A stretch of 64,000 nucleotides of DNA from Colwellia sp. MB02u-6 (lineage in GTDB: Bacteria; Pseudomonadota; Gammaproteobacteria; Enterobacterales; Alteromonadaceae): positions 176,518-240,517 of the forward strand of contig NZ_JACGVG010000037.1 of assembly GCF_014077095.1 (NCBI RefSeq). The letters run 5' to 3'. Below, piece after piece: positions 18,303-26,915 of the stretch. The position numbers were made by a program, and so were the translations under genes. The notes beneath the pieces are model-generated. The model saw only the letters and a list, made by a program, of their open reading frames with translations, had not been told where the DNA came from and ran no database searches. Within the stretch, counting starts at the first letter, position 1. Every line of letters starts with the position of its first letter.

Positions 18303-18336
18303 TGCTAATAACATTTGTTAATCATTGTTATTAGCA
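18303..18336. repeat. 11-bp inverted repeat in the acnB leader
   Basis: TGCTAATAACA (18303-18313) and TGTTATTAGCA (18326-18336) are exact reverse complements with a 12-nt spacer, 29-62 bases upstream of the acnB start. They could form an RNA hairpin in the 5' leader or be an operator. AT-rich flanks give no further clue. Confidence 0.65.
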
Positions 18337-18571
18337 GGACAAATTATACCCCCTAGTTTACCTGATTTTATGCTGACTACGAATCATTAGATTAAATAAG
18401 CATTATTCACCACGGCTATAGTTAATAGACGATATAGTTATATTGGTTATGTTGGCGTTATTATCAGTTATTATTCGTTGTTAGCTGAATAAAAAAGCAC
18501 AGCAATTGTATTACTCATTAGAGAGTCTAATTGTCTAGCTTGTTATCTATCTAGCTTAACCCTTAGTTTAT

Positions 18572-19348
18572 CTAGTTTTTATCTAGTTTAACTTTGACTT
18601 TTTTCATATGCTCGAGAAAGCTTTTATCAAATTTTGACTCCCCACAGCTAAAAAATTGTATTGATGAGCCTTCGTTTAAGCCGTAGGCGCTCAAATCCTG
18701 AGTTATCGAGCATCTGCCGTCGTCACCCTTGGTAATTGTTATACCTGCAGCGATATTTTTAGTGTTTTTTTTACGTGTTTGTTCTTCATCTTTTAACGGT
18801 ATTGAATGAGGTACCGTCTTTACGTTGGTATTAAAGATAGAAGGTGGTTGATAGCTTTGATAAGGATTGTTGGTATTGGATACTGAATTTTGATTAAGTT
18901 GATTGTGCAGCCTTTGTAATTGCATGAAACTATCTAGCTTTCTTCTTGTTGGCTCTGATAAAGGCTTTGTTGGTGAAGTTTTAGGTTGCACTTTAGGTAA
19001 TTCGATTACCTTGCTTATTATATCTTTAAAGGTTTTTTCGAGTGTTGTATCAATAAGTTTTTCTGTATTTTTAGGTTTTGATACATGTTTCTTTTTCGCA
19101 CTTTTATGGTCTTTTTTGGCCGCAGGAAGGTCTTCAATGAGTATTTTTTTTCTAGTGCTTTTTTTAATGGCCTTTAGCTCGGTTTTATCTAATTTGGGCG
19201 CATAATAGATAAAGCTTTTTATTGGCGCATTCTTCAATGGTGATTTTACTATTTTTTGTTTGCCCGACGGCGTTAAAAACATAACAAAAAGTATTAGGCT
19301 ATGCACAATTAGAGATAATAAAACGGCAGTGAAAGTTCCTTTTTGCAC
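18572..19348 (-). CDS. TonB/TolA-like membrane-anchored protein of unknown function
   Basis: A 258-residue protein with an N-terminal membrane anchor (FTAVLLSLIVHSLILFVMFL) whose SLIVHSLIL core with a His resembles the TonB/TolA signal anchor that contacts ExbB/D-type motors. A long Lys/Pro-rich stretch (about 30-130, with SKPKNTEKL and PKVQPKTSPTKP) would span the periplasm. The C-terminal part (GDDGRCSITQDLSAYGLNEG ... FFSCGESKF) contains two Cys that could pair. No canonical TonB C-terminal motif is seen. The start is a GTG with no clear ribosome-binding site, so the exact N-terminus is uncertain. No exbB/exbD genes are nearby. I cannot name its partner. Confidence 0.7.
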   Translation of the reverse strand: MQKGTFTAVLLSLIVHSLILFVMFLTPSGKQKIVKSPLKNAPIKSFIYYAPKLDKTELKAIKKSTRKKILIEDLPAAKKDHKSAKKKHVSKPKNTEKLIDTTLEKTFKDIISKVIELPKVQPKTSPTKPLSEPTRRKLDSFMQLQRLHNQLNQNSVSNTNNPYQSYQPPSIFNTNVKTVPHSIPLKDEEQTRKKNTKNIAAGITITKGDDGRCSITQDLSAYGLNEGSSIQFFSCGESKFDKSFLEHMKKVKVKLDKN

Positions 19349-19918
19349 AACAATATAAATATGAGATAAATAAACTGGTAATTTATAGACGTTGCAACGT
19401 AATTTAAGTTCAATGGTAATTTACCCGAGTTACTGGTTACTAATATAGTAGCTAGGTGTATATCAGATTGAACCATAGATGAGAAAAATACCATTGCTAG
19501 AACATAGGTTTTAGCTCATGGTGGCTTTACCAACGAGACATAGCCATCTATAGCACTCATCTGTACTAATTATACTCAGTGAGACTGGTTGAATGGCCAT
19601 TTTTAATGTGACGATAAAAAATAGTAAACAAGTGTGGGTAATCTCGTGTTAAAAACTATGATTTTGCTACAATTAAGCTGTGACAGTAATTCGCTAAACA
19701 TCGTAAAGTTAAGATGTAGCTATTAATAAAATATAGTGACTACTTCGCTAATAGCTACAGTGTTTTTAAGCCTAACTTAAAGTACTGCTGCTGGCGCAAA
19801 GTAACAATTATCCGTCTTAATATTAGATTGGCTTTAATTATTCTTGCTAAGTAGCCAGTGATATAATCCGTTTGGTATAAATAGGGCTTGCCCAAAGATT
19901 TTTCAAAATGAGGTATGT
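19349..19918. other. Intergenic region between the TonB-like gene and yacL
   Basis: 570 bp with no convincing gene on either strand. It contains the 12-bp palindrome ACGTTGCAACGT (19389-19400), flanked by direct copies of GGTAATTTA, and must hold the divergent promoters. No dispersed repeat of the AGCTGACAGC type is evident. Confidence 0.7.
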
Positions 19919-20296
19919 ATGGAATATCAATTTATAAACGATCCAATAACCGGTGGCGCCATGGCTAAGTTTTCACTTGAGCATGAAGTTATCGGACCCT
20001 GGTTAGAGGTTGAAGTGGGTGCTGACTCGGTAAAGTTGGCAAATTTATTATCTGCCATGGCCGACATTGAACAAGAGAAAAAATTAGAAATCACTATAAC
20101 TGGTAGTGAATATACCGTGGTTTTTAATCGCGGCGATGTCACAGTGCAAACCAATGCCAGTATGGATGGGGTCGAAGTGTTACCAGAAGATCTGATGGAA
20201 GAAGACATTGATTTTGATCAACATGACTCATCATCTTGTGGCCGTGAAGATTTTCGGGAAATATTATTGTCTTGGGCAAAGTTTCTTAATAAATAG
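19919..20296 (+). CDS. yacL: YacL family protein (UPF0231), function unknown
   Basis: A 125-residue acidic protein beginning MEYQFINDPITGGAMAKFS, the typical YacL N-terminus (MEYEF-DP-TG---A-FS), and ending with REDFREILLSWAKFLNK. No enzymatic motif is visible and the family's role is not established. In E. coli yacL is immediately downstream of acnB; here it lies near acnB with one gene between and opposite orientation, so local rearrangement is likely. It is followed by two hairpins that probably terminate it. Confidence 0.88.
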   Translation: MEYQFINDPITGGAMAKFSLEHEVIGPWLEVEVGADSVKLANLLSAMADIEQEKKLEITITGSEYTVVFNRGDVTVQTNASMDGVEVLPEDLMEEDIDFDQHDSSSCGREDFREILLSWAKFLNK

Positions 20297-20306
20297 TTAT
20301 CGCTTA

Positions 20307-20370
20307 TAGCCTGGTTGACTTATCAGGCTAAGTTATTATTATTACTATCTTATTAAAATAGTAATAATAA
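20307..20370 (+). terminator. Two consecutive hairpins after yacL
   Basis: First hairpin: TAGCCTG / CAGGCTA (20307-20313 and 20324-20330, 10-nt loop), followed by an AT-rich stretch. Second: a perfect 13-bp AT-only stem (20336-20348 and 20358-20370, 9-nt loop). The first is a plausible weak terminator; the second lies about 50 bp before the efflux adaptor gene and may act in its leader. Confidence 0.55.
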
Positions 20371-20420
20371 AGATATCAACTAACTTGGCATAGTCTTTAT
20401 TAAGCTTTAATTGAGAATTG

Positions 20421-21689
20421 ATGATGAACTCTGCGCTTGAAAATAACCCCAAAAAAAACCGACGCATGATCCCACTTCGCTTCGTATTAACCCCCATCAC
20501 TATCATTTTAGTCGCTGTTATCGGCTTAATTATTTTTACCGTCTTGTCACCTAAACCGGCGAAAAAACCTGTCATTATCAAAGCGCCATTGGTGGAAGTT
20601 AAAAATATTGCCAGACAAGATGTTGGTTTTGTTATTGCCAGCCAAGGTAGTGTTTTACCTAGTACTCAAACTCAGCTAATTTCAGAGGTTTCTGGACAAA
20701 TAACCTTCGTCAACGAGAAGTTTAATATCGGTGGCTTTTTTACTCAAGGTGAAGTGTTATTGAGTATTGATGACATTAATTACCAAGTGGCATTATTGCA
20801 AGCACAGTCGCAATTAGATGCCGCTAAAGCGATGTTGATTGAAGAGCAAGCGAAAAAAGATCAGGCAGAAGAGCAATGGTTGTTAACTGGAAGAGCTTTG
20901 TCTGAAGCCCCAGTACTTGCTTTACGCTTACCGCAATTACAAAAAGCGAAAGCTGATATCAAAGCAGCAAAAGCCAATGTTATTGGTGCAGAAGTCAAGC
21001 TGGCGCGTACTAAAATAATCATACCTTATGATGCCATAGTAAAAGAAAAACAAGTAGATATAGGTCAATATGTCTCTATGGGCTCGGCCTTAACAACCAT
21101 ATTTGCGGTTGATTATGCTGAAGTTAGGTTACCTATCAAGCCGCGTGATGTCGGCTTTTTGAACTTACCAAAAATTAATGCCAAGCAAAGCAGTCGCTCA
21201 AGTGTTGATATTTACACTAAAGTCAATGGCATTGAGCATCGTTGGGCGTCAAACTTAACGCGTTATGAAGGCGAAGTGGATAGTCGAAGTCGGGTGCATT
21301 ATGTGATTGCTCAAATTGATGACCCCTATAGTGTTTTATCATCGAGTAAACACCAAGAGTTGCGGATTGGTAGCTTTGTTAATGCCAACATTTCAGGCAA
21401 AGAAGTTAAAGATATTGTCACTATTCCCCGTGATGCCTTACATGGCGCCAATCGAGTTTACTTAGTAGACAAAGACAATAGACTGCATATTCAAGAAATT
21501 AATATATTACGCAACGATGCTACTTATGTTTATAGCCATGATACCTTTGGCATCGGCTTTCGATTGGTCACCACTCAGATGCAAGCTCCTGTCGAGGGCA
21601 TGGTGCTACGTGTCTTAGGAGAGCTTAAAGGTACATCAAAAGCTACAAGCGCAGATAGCGTTACCAAAGTGCAAGGTGACGACGAATGA
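20421..21689 (+). CDS. RND efflux periplasmic adaptor (membrane fusion protein)
   Basis: HlyD/AcrA-type adaptor of a tripartite efflux pump. About 422 residues with an N-terminal membrane anchor (FVLTPITIILVAVIGLIIFTVL), not a lipobox, so it is anchored by a signal-anchor helix. Barrel-sandwich half motifs are seen around GSVLPSTQTQLISEVSGQI and the returning AKIIIPYDAIVKEKQVDIG region, with an alpha-helical hairpin between (QSQLDAAKAMLIEEQAKKDQ ...). Two adjacent ATG codons at 20421 and 20424 both follow GAGA; either may be used. Its stop overlaps the start of the pump gene by 4 bp (ATGA), so translation is coupled. No outer-membrane channel gene is present locally. Substrate unknown. Confidence 0.92.
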   Translation: MMNSALENNPKKNRRMIPLRFVLTPITIILVAVIGLIIFTVLSPKPAKKPVIIKAPLVEVKNIARQDVGFVIASQGSVLPSTQTQLISEVSGQITFVNEKFNIGGFFTQGEVLLSIDDINYQVALLQAQSQLDAAKAMLIEEQAKKDQAEEQWLLTGRALSEAPVLALRLPQLQKAKADIKAAKANVIGAEVKLARTKIIIPYDAIVKEKQVDIGQYVSMGSALTTIFAVDYAEVRLPIKPRDVGFLNLPKINAKQSSRSSVDIYTKVNGIEHRWASNLTRYEGEVDSRSRVHYVIAQIDDPYSVLSSSKHQELRIGSFVNANISGKEVKDIVTIPRDALHGANRVYLVDKDNRLHIQEINILRNDATYVYSHDTFGIGFRLVTTQMQAPVEGMVLRVLGELKGTSKATSADSVTKVQGDDE

Positions 21690-24600
21690 GCGAGTTGACT
21701 CAAGCCCACAACGACGAAAAACACACAGGTATTATTGCTTGGTTTGCTCACAATAGTGTCGCGGCTAATCTGTTGATGGTGTTTATTCTAGTGGCAGGCT
21801 ACTTTTCTTATCAGGGTATTAATAAAAAAATGTTTCCTGAGTTTAACGCTAATAGTATTCAGGTCATGGTGCCTCATTTAGGTGCAGCACCAGAAGAAGT
21901 TGAACAATCAGTCATTTTAAAAGTTGAAGAAGCATTAGAAGATATTGAAGGTATAAAGCGTATTACAGCGACGGCTAGAGAAGGTGTGGGGATTGTCACT
22001 ATTGAATTGCAATCTGGCTATTCCATGTCAGAAAAGCTTGATGAAGTGCAAATGCAAGTTGACGCCATTACCACCTTCCCCGAGCAAGCTGAAAAACCGA
22101 TAGTCACTAAACGAGAGTTTAAAGGTCAGGTGATGTGGTTGTCGGTTAGTGGCTCAATGGAGCGACGCGCGCGACAAGTAACGGCGCAAAATATTCGTGA
22201 TGAAATCATGGCATTACCCAGTGTGAACAGCGCTGAAATTGTTGGTAACCGTGACTATGAAATTAGTATTGAAGTGTCTGAAGAAAAACTACAACAGTAC
22301 CAACTGACCTTTGACGACATTACTCAGGCGGTGCGTCGTTCATCGTTAGACATGCCCGGTGGCACGATTAAGGCGCGCGGTGGTGATATCTTGCTGCGCA
22401 CAGAAGGCCAAGCCTACACAGGACATGAGTATGGCGACTTAGTGTTGCGTACCGATGTTGATGGTACGCGATTAGTACTTTCAGACATTGCTAACATTAA
22501 CGATGGCTTTGTTGAGCAAGCAGACTTTGCCACTTTTGATGATGAAAACACTTCAAGCATTATGGTGCAGTCAACCGGTGACCAAAATGATTTAGAGATT
22601 GCTGCCCAGGTGCGAGGCTACGTTGATGAAAAAAATCAGCAATTACCTAAAGGTGCGAGATTAACCGTTTGGGGAGATAGCTCATATTATCTGTCTGAGC
22701 GCTTAGACATGATGATTGACAACATGTTGATTGGGGCATTTTTAGTCTTTATTGTGTTAGCGCTGTTTTTAAGAATAAAAATCGCTTTTTGGGTGATGTT
22801 AGGCATTCCCATTAGCTTTTTTGGTGCCTTGTTAATGATGCCATTATTAGGTGAATGGTCGGTATCAATTAACATGCTGAGCTTATTCGCCTTTATCATG
22901 GTACTGGGTATTGTGGTAGATGACGCCATTGTGATTGGTGAAAGTGCTTATGCCGAAATTGAGAAATATGGCCATTCTCGGGATAATATTATTCGCGGTA
23001 CCATGCGCGTAGCCATGCCCGCAACTTTCGGTGTGCTAACCACCATAGCGGCATTTACACCGTTATTGTTTATTGATGCCACTTTCGCCGCCTTTTTCCG
23101 TTCTATTTCTATTGTGGTGAGTTTTTGCTTAATATTTTCACTGATTGAATCAAAGTGGATATTGCCAGCCCATTTAGCACACATGAAATATGTCCCATTA
23201 AGCGCTGAAAATTCAAATTTTCTTGAGCGTTTTCAAATGCGTTTCAAGGAAAAGCTTGAAAGTTTTATTCATACTATTTACCAGCCTTTTCTTGAAAAGG
23301 CCTTAATTGCCCGCTACAACACCATGGCAATATTTGTGGCGATTTTAATCTTGTCAATTAGCCTTATTACCGGAGCGTTTGTTAAATTAGAAGTGTTCCC
23401 TAATATTCCAAGCGACTTTATTCAAGGTAATCTTATTATGGTGGACGGCTCTCCTGCGCATCAACGTAATAAAGCGATAACACAAGTAGAGAAAGCCGTT
23501 AAGACCATCGCGAAACAAAATAAGTATAATGGCGTCAGTTTTATTAAGCATAAAATGATCTTCACTAACGGTAATACCGCTGCCAATGTATTGTTAGAAT
23601 TAGTCAAACCCGATCAACGTGAGCTCGACGCTTATCAAATAGAGAAACTTTGGCGTGATGAAATTGGTGAAATTCCAGGCGCTAAAGAGTTACGCTTTTT
23701 TGCTGGCACTAATGCTGGTGGCGGTGCCGCGATTGAATTTCAGCTAACCGGTCAAAATGACACTGAACTTGAAGCGGCAGCTGAGGCTATTCAGGCGCAA
23801 CTGAATAGTTATGATGGTGTTTACGATGTACGACATTCTTTTAGCCGGGGCAGCCAAGAAATTAAACTTAGTATCAAGTCAGAAGCAGAAGTACTGGGCT
23901 TAACCTTATCGAATTTAGCCAAACAAGTCAGGCAAGCATTTTACGGGGATGAAGCACAGCGTATTCAACGTGGCCGTGATGAGTTGAAAGTCATGGTGCG
24001 TTATCCTGAAGCTAGCCGTTTATCGGTATCTGATCTAGAAGATATGTGGATTAGAACCCCTCAAGGTGAAAAAGTGCCATTTTATCAAGTGGCTGATATT
24101 GAAATAGGCCAAGGTTTTTCCACTATTACGCGGATTAACCAGAAGCGTTCAATCACCATTTCAGCTGATATTGACAGCGATAAGGTTGAATCCAGAAAAG
24201 TGGTCAGTGAAATGAATGAGGATTTTATTCCTGAAATTTTAGCGGACTATCCCAGTGTGAAATATGGTGTTGAAGGGGCGAGTAAAGATCAAGCTGATTT
24301 TTTATCTCAACTCGGCTTTGCCGCCATTGGTGCGATGTTTTTGATTTATGGTTTAATCGCTATTCCAACTAAATCATATAGCCAACCCTTGGTGATTATG
24401 TCGGTGATCCCTTTTGGTATTATCGGTGCCATTATCGGCCATTGGTTGCTGGGTCGTACGATCAACATGATGTCGATGTTTGGCTTTATTGCTTTAACAG
24501 GCGTTGTTGTTAACGACAGTTTAATCATGGTCGACTTTATCAATAAAGCGAAAGGCTCGGGTATGCGAATGTTCGACATTGTTAGTCAAGCGGGTACTCA

Positions 24601-24841
24601 ACGCTTTAGGGCGATATTACTCACTTCACTGACCACGTTTTTTGGTGTATTCCCGTTATATTTTGAACAAAGCTTACAAGCCCAGTTTATTATACCGATG
24701 GCGATTTCATTAGGTTTTGGTATTGTTTTTGCGACTGTGATCACACTGTTTTTGATCCCAGCGCTTTATTTGATTAAAGAAGATATCGCTAATCTCTTTA
24801 GAAAATGGCCAGAAAGGGGGGGTGAAACAACGCCGAGTTAA
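21686..24841 (+). CDS. RND-family efflux transporter, inner-membrane pump subunit
   Basis: AcrB-like proton-driven pump of 1051 residues. The N-terminal half has the first TM (NSVAANLLMVFILVAGYFSY), the porter domain, then the TM2-TM6 block. TM4 carries the paired acidic residues of the proton relay (LGIVVDDAIVIGE). The second half repeats the layout, with GVVVNDSLIMVDFINKA in TM10. Overlaps the adaptor gene by 4 bp. The sequence is closest in style to the HAE-1/uncharacterised RND pumps of marine gammaproteobacteria rather than to the metal (Cus/Czc) type, but the substrate cannot be read from sequence. Confidence 0.94.
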   Translation: MSELTQAHNDEKHTGIIAWFAHNSVAANLLMVFILVAGYFSYQGINKKMFPEFNANSIQVMVPHLGAAPEEVEQSVILKVEEALEDIEGIKRITATAREGVGIVTIELQSGYSMSEKLDEVQMQVDAITTFPEQAEKPIVTKREFKGQVMWLSVSGSMERRARQVTAQNIRDEIMALPSVNSAEIVGNRDYEISIEVSEEKLQQYQLTFDDITQAVRRSSLDMPGGTIKARGGDILLRTEGQAYTGHEYGDLVLRTDVDGTRLVLSDIANINDGFVEQADFATFDDENTSSIMVQSTGDQNDLEIAAQVRGYVDEKNQQLPKGARLTVWGDSSYYLSERLDMMIDNMLIGAFLVFIVLALFLRIKIAFWVMLGIPISFFGALLMMPLLGEWSVSINMLSLFAFIMVLGIVVDDAIVIGESAYAEIEKYGHSRDNIIRGTMRVAMPATFGVLTTIAAFTPLLFIDATFAAFFRSISIVVSFCLIFSLIESKWILPAHLAHMKYVPLSAENSNFLERFQMRFKEKLESFIHTIYQPFLEKALIARYNTMAIFVAILILSISLITGAFVKLEVFPNIPSDFIQGNLIMVDGSPAHQRNKAITQVEKAVKTIAKQNKYNGVSFIKHKMIFTNGNTAANVLLELVKPDQRELDAYQIEKLWRDEIGEIPGAKELRFFAGTNAGGGAAIEFQLTGQNDTELEAAAEAIQAQLNSYDGVYDVRHSFSRGSQEIKLSIKSEAEVLGLTLSNLAKQVRQAFYGDEAQRIQRGRDELKVMVRYPEASRLSVSDLEDMWIRTPQGEKVPFYQVADIEIGQGFSTITRINQKRSITISADIDSDKVESRKVVSEMNEDFIPEILADYPSVKYGVEGASKDQADFLSQLGFAAIGAMFLIYGLIAIPTKSYSQPLVIMSVIPFGIIGAIIGHWLLGRTINMMSMFGFIALTGVVVNDSLIMVDFINKAKGSGMRMFDIVSQAGTQRFRAILLTSLTTFFGVFPLYFEQSLQAQFIIPMAISLGFGIVFATVITLFLIPALYLIKEDIANLFRKWPERGGETTPS

Positions 24842-24861
24842 GAGTTTTTTAGTTCTAAGTT

Positions 24862-24935
24862 TAAAGCTGTCAGACAATACCAACATGCCGTTGGCGTTTA
24901 TTTTTACTGACAGCTTATCACTTCAAACTGATAGC
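24862..24935. repeat. Dispersed AGCTGACAGC-type repeat with inverted arms
   Basis: AAGCTGTCAG (24864-24873) and CTGACAGCTT (24907-24916) are exact reverse complements. The 33-nt spacer holds a small hairpin, CCAAC-ATGCC-GTTGG. CTGATAGC follows. It lies between two convergent genes and could help stop transcription from both sides, although no long U-run follows. Confidence 0.65.
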
Positions 24936-24944
24936 CTCTTCTAA

Positions 24945-25928
24945 TTACCAACCCATCGCACTAAGCCAACTGATAATAGCTTTGGTTAAGGTTTGCTTTG
25001 GATAGTAACCCGTAGCTTGATTACTTAATTGTCTTTGTCGGTAATATATTTTCATGGCTCTTTGGGCAAAATCTTTTCTCATTTTTGCGCTTGCCAGAAC
25101 TAAATGGTGATCGCGCTGCAAATATAAATCGAGTATAGGATAATCAGTTAGCGCTAGTTGTTGAGCAATTTGATCGTTTTCGGGCAAGGTCGGCATATAA
25201 CTACTGAGCATCACTAAAGCACTGGGTGCGGCCACCAATGCTTGTTGATAGATATTCAGTAATACGGCGCTATGATTGCCTTCTACTACCACAATAATGA
25301 CGCCTGGGTAGCTTTTCGCTTTTGTAATGACTGCTTGCATAACATCAGCAAATTTTTTCTCATAGTTTGTTAAGGTCTCAATATCTTCAGTGCTACGCTC
25401 TTGCGCTGTTAAGGCTTGTGAAGGGTAACTTTGCGGTTTATGCGGGGGATGCAAGGTAATGGTGGTCCAGCCATGTTGTGGCATATTGTTACTTAGCTGA
25501 TTGAGCGCATTAGGTGTTGCTATGCTTTGTTGCCAATCAGGAATTAACACCATCACGCCTTTATTAATTGCCGTGGTGTGTTCGTTAATGACTGTAAGGT
25601 AGCGGTCAGGGCCAACAAGTAATGGCATTATTTTTTCTTGCGCTAAGTAGTGTTTAATATCTTGCTGCTGCTGTTCAAAAGCATCAACAGGTGCGTTGAT
25701 GATTACTTTATTGGGCTGGTTATTTTCTTTGGACTTTGTTGGCGCAGTGCTAGCTTCAGTTTCATTGTTAATGTCAGCTTCAGTACTTTTTGGTGCCGCT
25801 GAGCTCGTGTTATCAGTTTGCTTTGCAGGCGGAGCAGTCTCCATTGCCAATGAGTGCGCGCTGTTAACTAATAGACTTAAGGCCGTTAACGCGATATACA
25901 AAAATAATGGGCGTATGTTTAAGCGCAT
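24945..25928 (-). CDS. DUF3530-family exported protein (alpha/beta-hydrolase-like)
   Basis: About 327 residues after choosing the ATG at 25926-25928, which follows GAGGAAG; an in-frame TTG three codons earlier is less likely. N-terminal signal peptide (PLFLYIALTALSLLVNSAHS-LA), then a low-complexity Ser/Thr/Glu/Lys linker to about residue 75. The remainder (GVMVLIPDWQQSI, GWTTITLHPPHK, PGVIIVVVEGNHSAVLL, LTDYPILDLYLQRDHH) has the strand pattern of an alpha/beta hydrolase, but the nucleophile elbow reads VVEGNHSA instead of GxSxG. That suggests a non-canonical or inactive hydrolase fold, as is common in DUF3530. Function unknown. Confidence 0.8.
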   Translation of the reverse strand: MRLNIRPLFLYIALTALSLLVNSAHSLAMETAPPAKQTDNTSSAAPKSTEADINNETEASTAPTKSKENNQPNKVIINAPVDAFEQQQQDIKHYLAQEKIMPLLVGPDRYLTVINEHTTAINKGVMVLIPDWQQSIATPNALNQLSNNMPQHGWTTITLHPPHKPQSYPSQALTAQERSTEDIETLTNYEKKFADVMQAVITKAKSYPGVIIVVVEGNHSAVLLNIYQQALVAAPSALVMLSSYMPTLPENDQIAQQLALTDYPILDLYLQRDHHLVLASAKMRKDFAQRAMKIYYRQRQLSNQATGYYPKQTLTKAIISWLSAMGW

Positions 25929-26088
25929 AAAAAGCAAACTTCCTCAAACGAGTGACTGAGCAATAACTGCACATTTAGTATCAGTAACTGATCATCAATA
26001 ACTGATCATTAAGAGCGACAAAACCGGCTCTAGTGATATTATCGACACTAGTGGGGCTTTCTTTAATTTACTATCGCCGCTCTTGGTA

Positions 26089-26772
26089 TTAATCAAACGG
26101 ACAGGCTTTTGAAAATGTTAAGGTTTGCGCTGTCACTGGGTGGCTTATTTGTAGCATTTGGGCATGCAATTGTAAACGGCTACTCATAGCCAATGCTTGC
26201 TCGTGGGCATAAAGTCGATCACCGAGTATTGGATGACCAAGCGACAGCATATGCACGCGCAACTGGTGAGAGCGTCCTGTTATGGGTGTCAGCTCAACTA
26301 AGGTGCTAGTTTGACCATCAATATTTTGGCGATGACTTAATACCTTATAATGAGTTAATGCCGCCTTACCTTGTTGATGATCTATTTTTTGTTTTGGTCT
26401 ATTAGGCCAATCACCCATTAGGGGGTGCTCAACAGAGCCTTGGGCTTTTTCAATCTTACCAAAGACCCGAGCGATATAGCTTTTTTGCGTTAAGCGTTTT
26501 TCAAACTGGCGACTAATAGCCACATGCGCAGGTTTATTAAGTGCCATAACCATAATGCCTGATGTCGCCATGTCTAATCGATGCACAATGGTCGCCGTGG
26601 GCAATACTTTGTGTACTCTACTTTCTAAACAGTCTTGATGCTCAGGTAAACGGCCAGATACGGTCAATAAACCGCTGGATTTATTGACGACCACAATATC
26701 ATTGTCGTGATAAATAATATCAAGGTAGGGGCGCATTTGAGGCTGATAAATAAAGTCAGGGTTAGCAGCCAT
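26089..26772 (-). CDS. rluA: Pseudouridine synthase RluA
   Basis: Dual-specificity pseudouridine synthase that in E. coli modifies U746 of 23S rRNA and U32 of several tRNAs. The 227-residue protein lacks an S4 domain and has the catalytic motif HRLDMATSG with the catalytic Asp at residue 67, plus the conserved PITGRSHQLRVHM and GHPILGDRLYA segments. Short length and the start (DIIYHDNDIVVVNKSSGLLTVSG) match RluA better than RluC/RluD. It is downstream of rapA on the same strand, the arrangement seen in E. coli. Confidence 0.93.
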   Translation of the reverse strand: MAANPDFIYQPQMRPYLDIIYHDNDIVVVNKSSGLLTVSGRLPEHQDCLESRVHKVLPTATIVHRLDMATSGIMVMALNKPAHVAISRQFEKRLTQKSYIARVFGKIEKAQGSVEHPLMGDWPNRPKQKIDHQQGKAALTHYKVLSHRQNIDGQTSTLVELTPITGRSHQLRVHMLSLGHPILGDRLYAHEQALAMSSRLQLHAQMLQISHPVTAQTLTFSKACPFD

Positions 26773-26915
26773 TTTATTGTTTTCCTTTTAAATGCTTGTA
26801 TTTTTGAACATTGTATTTTAAACCGTGGTAAGCCAGCCATCAGGCGACACAATATGCACAGCCTGATGGTCTTTTTTAATAGCTTTTAAGTGTTTAACTT
26901 CTAGTCTGTAATAAC

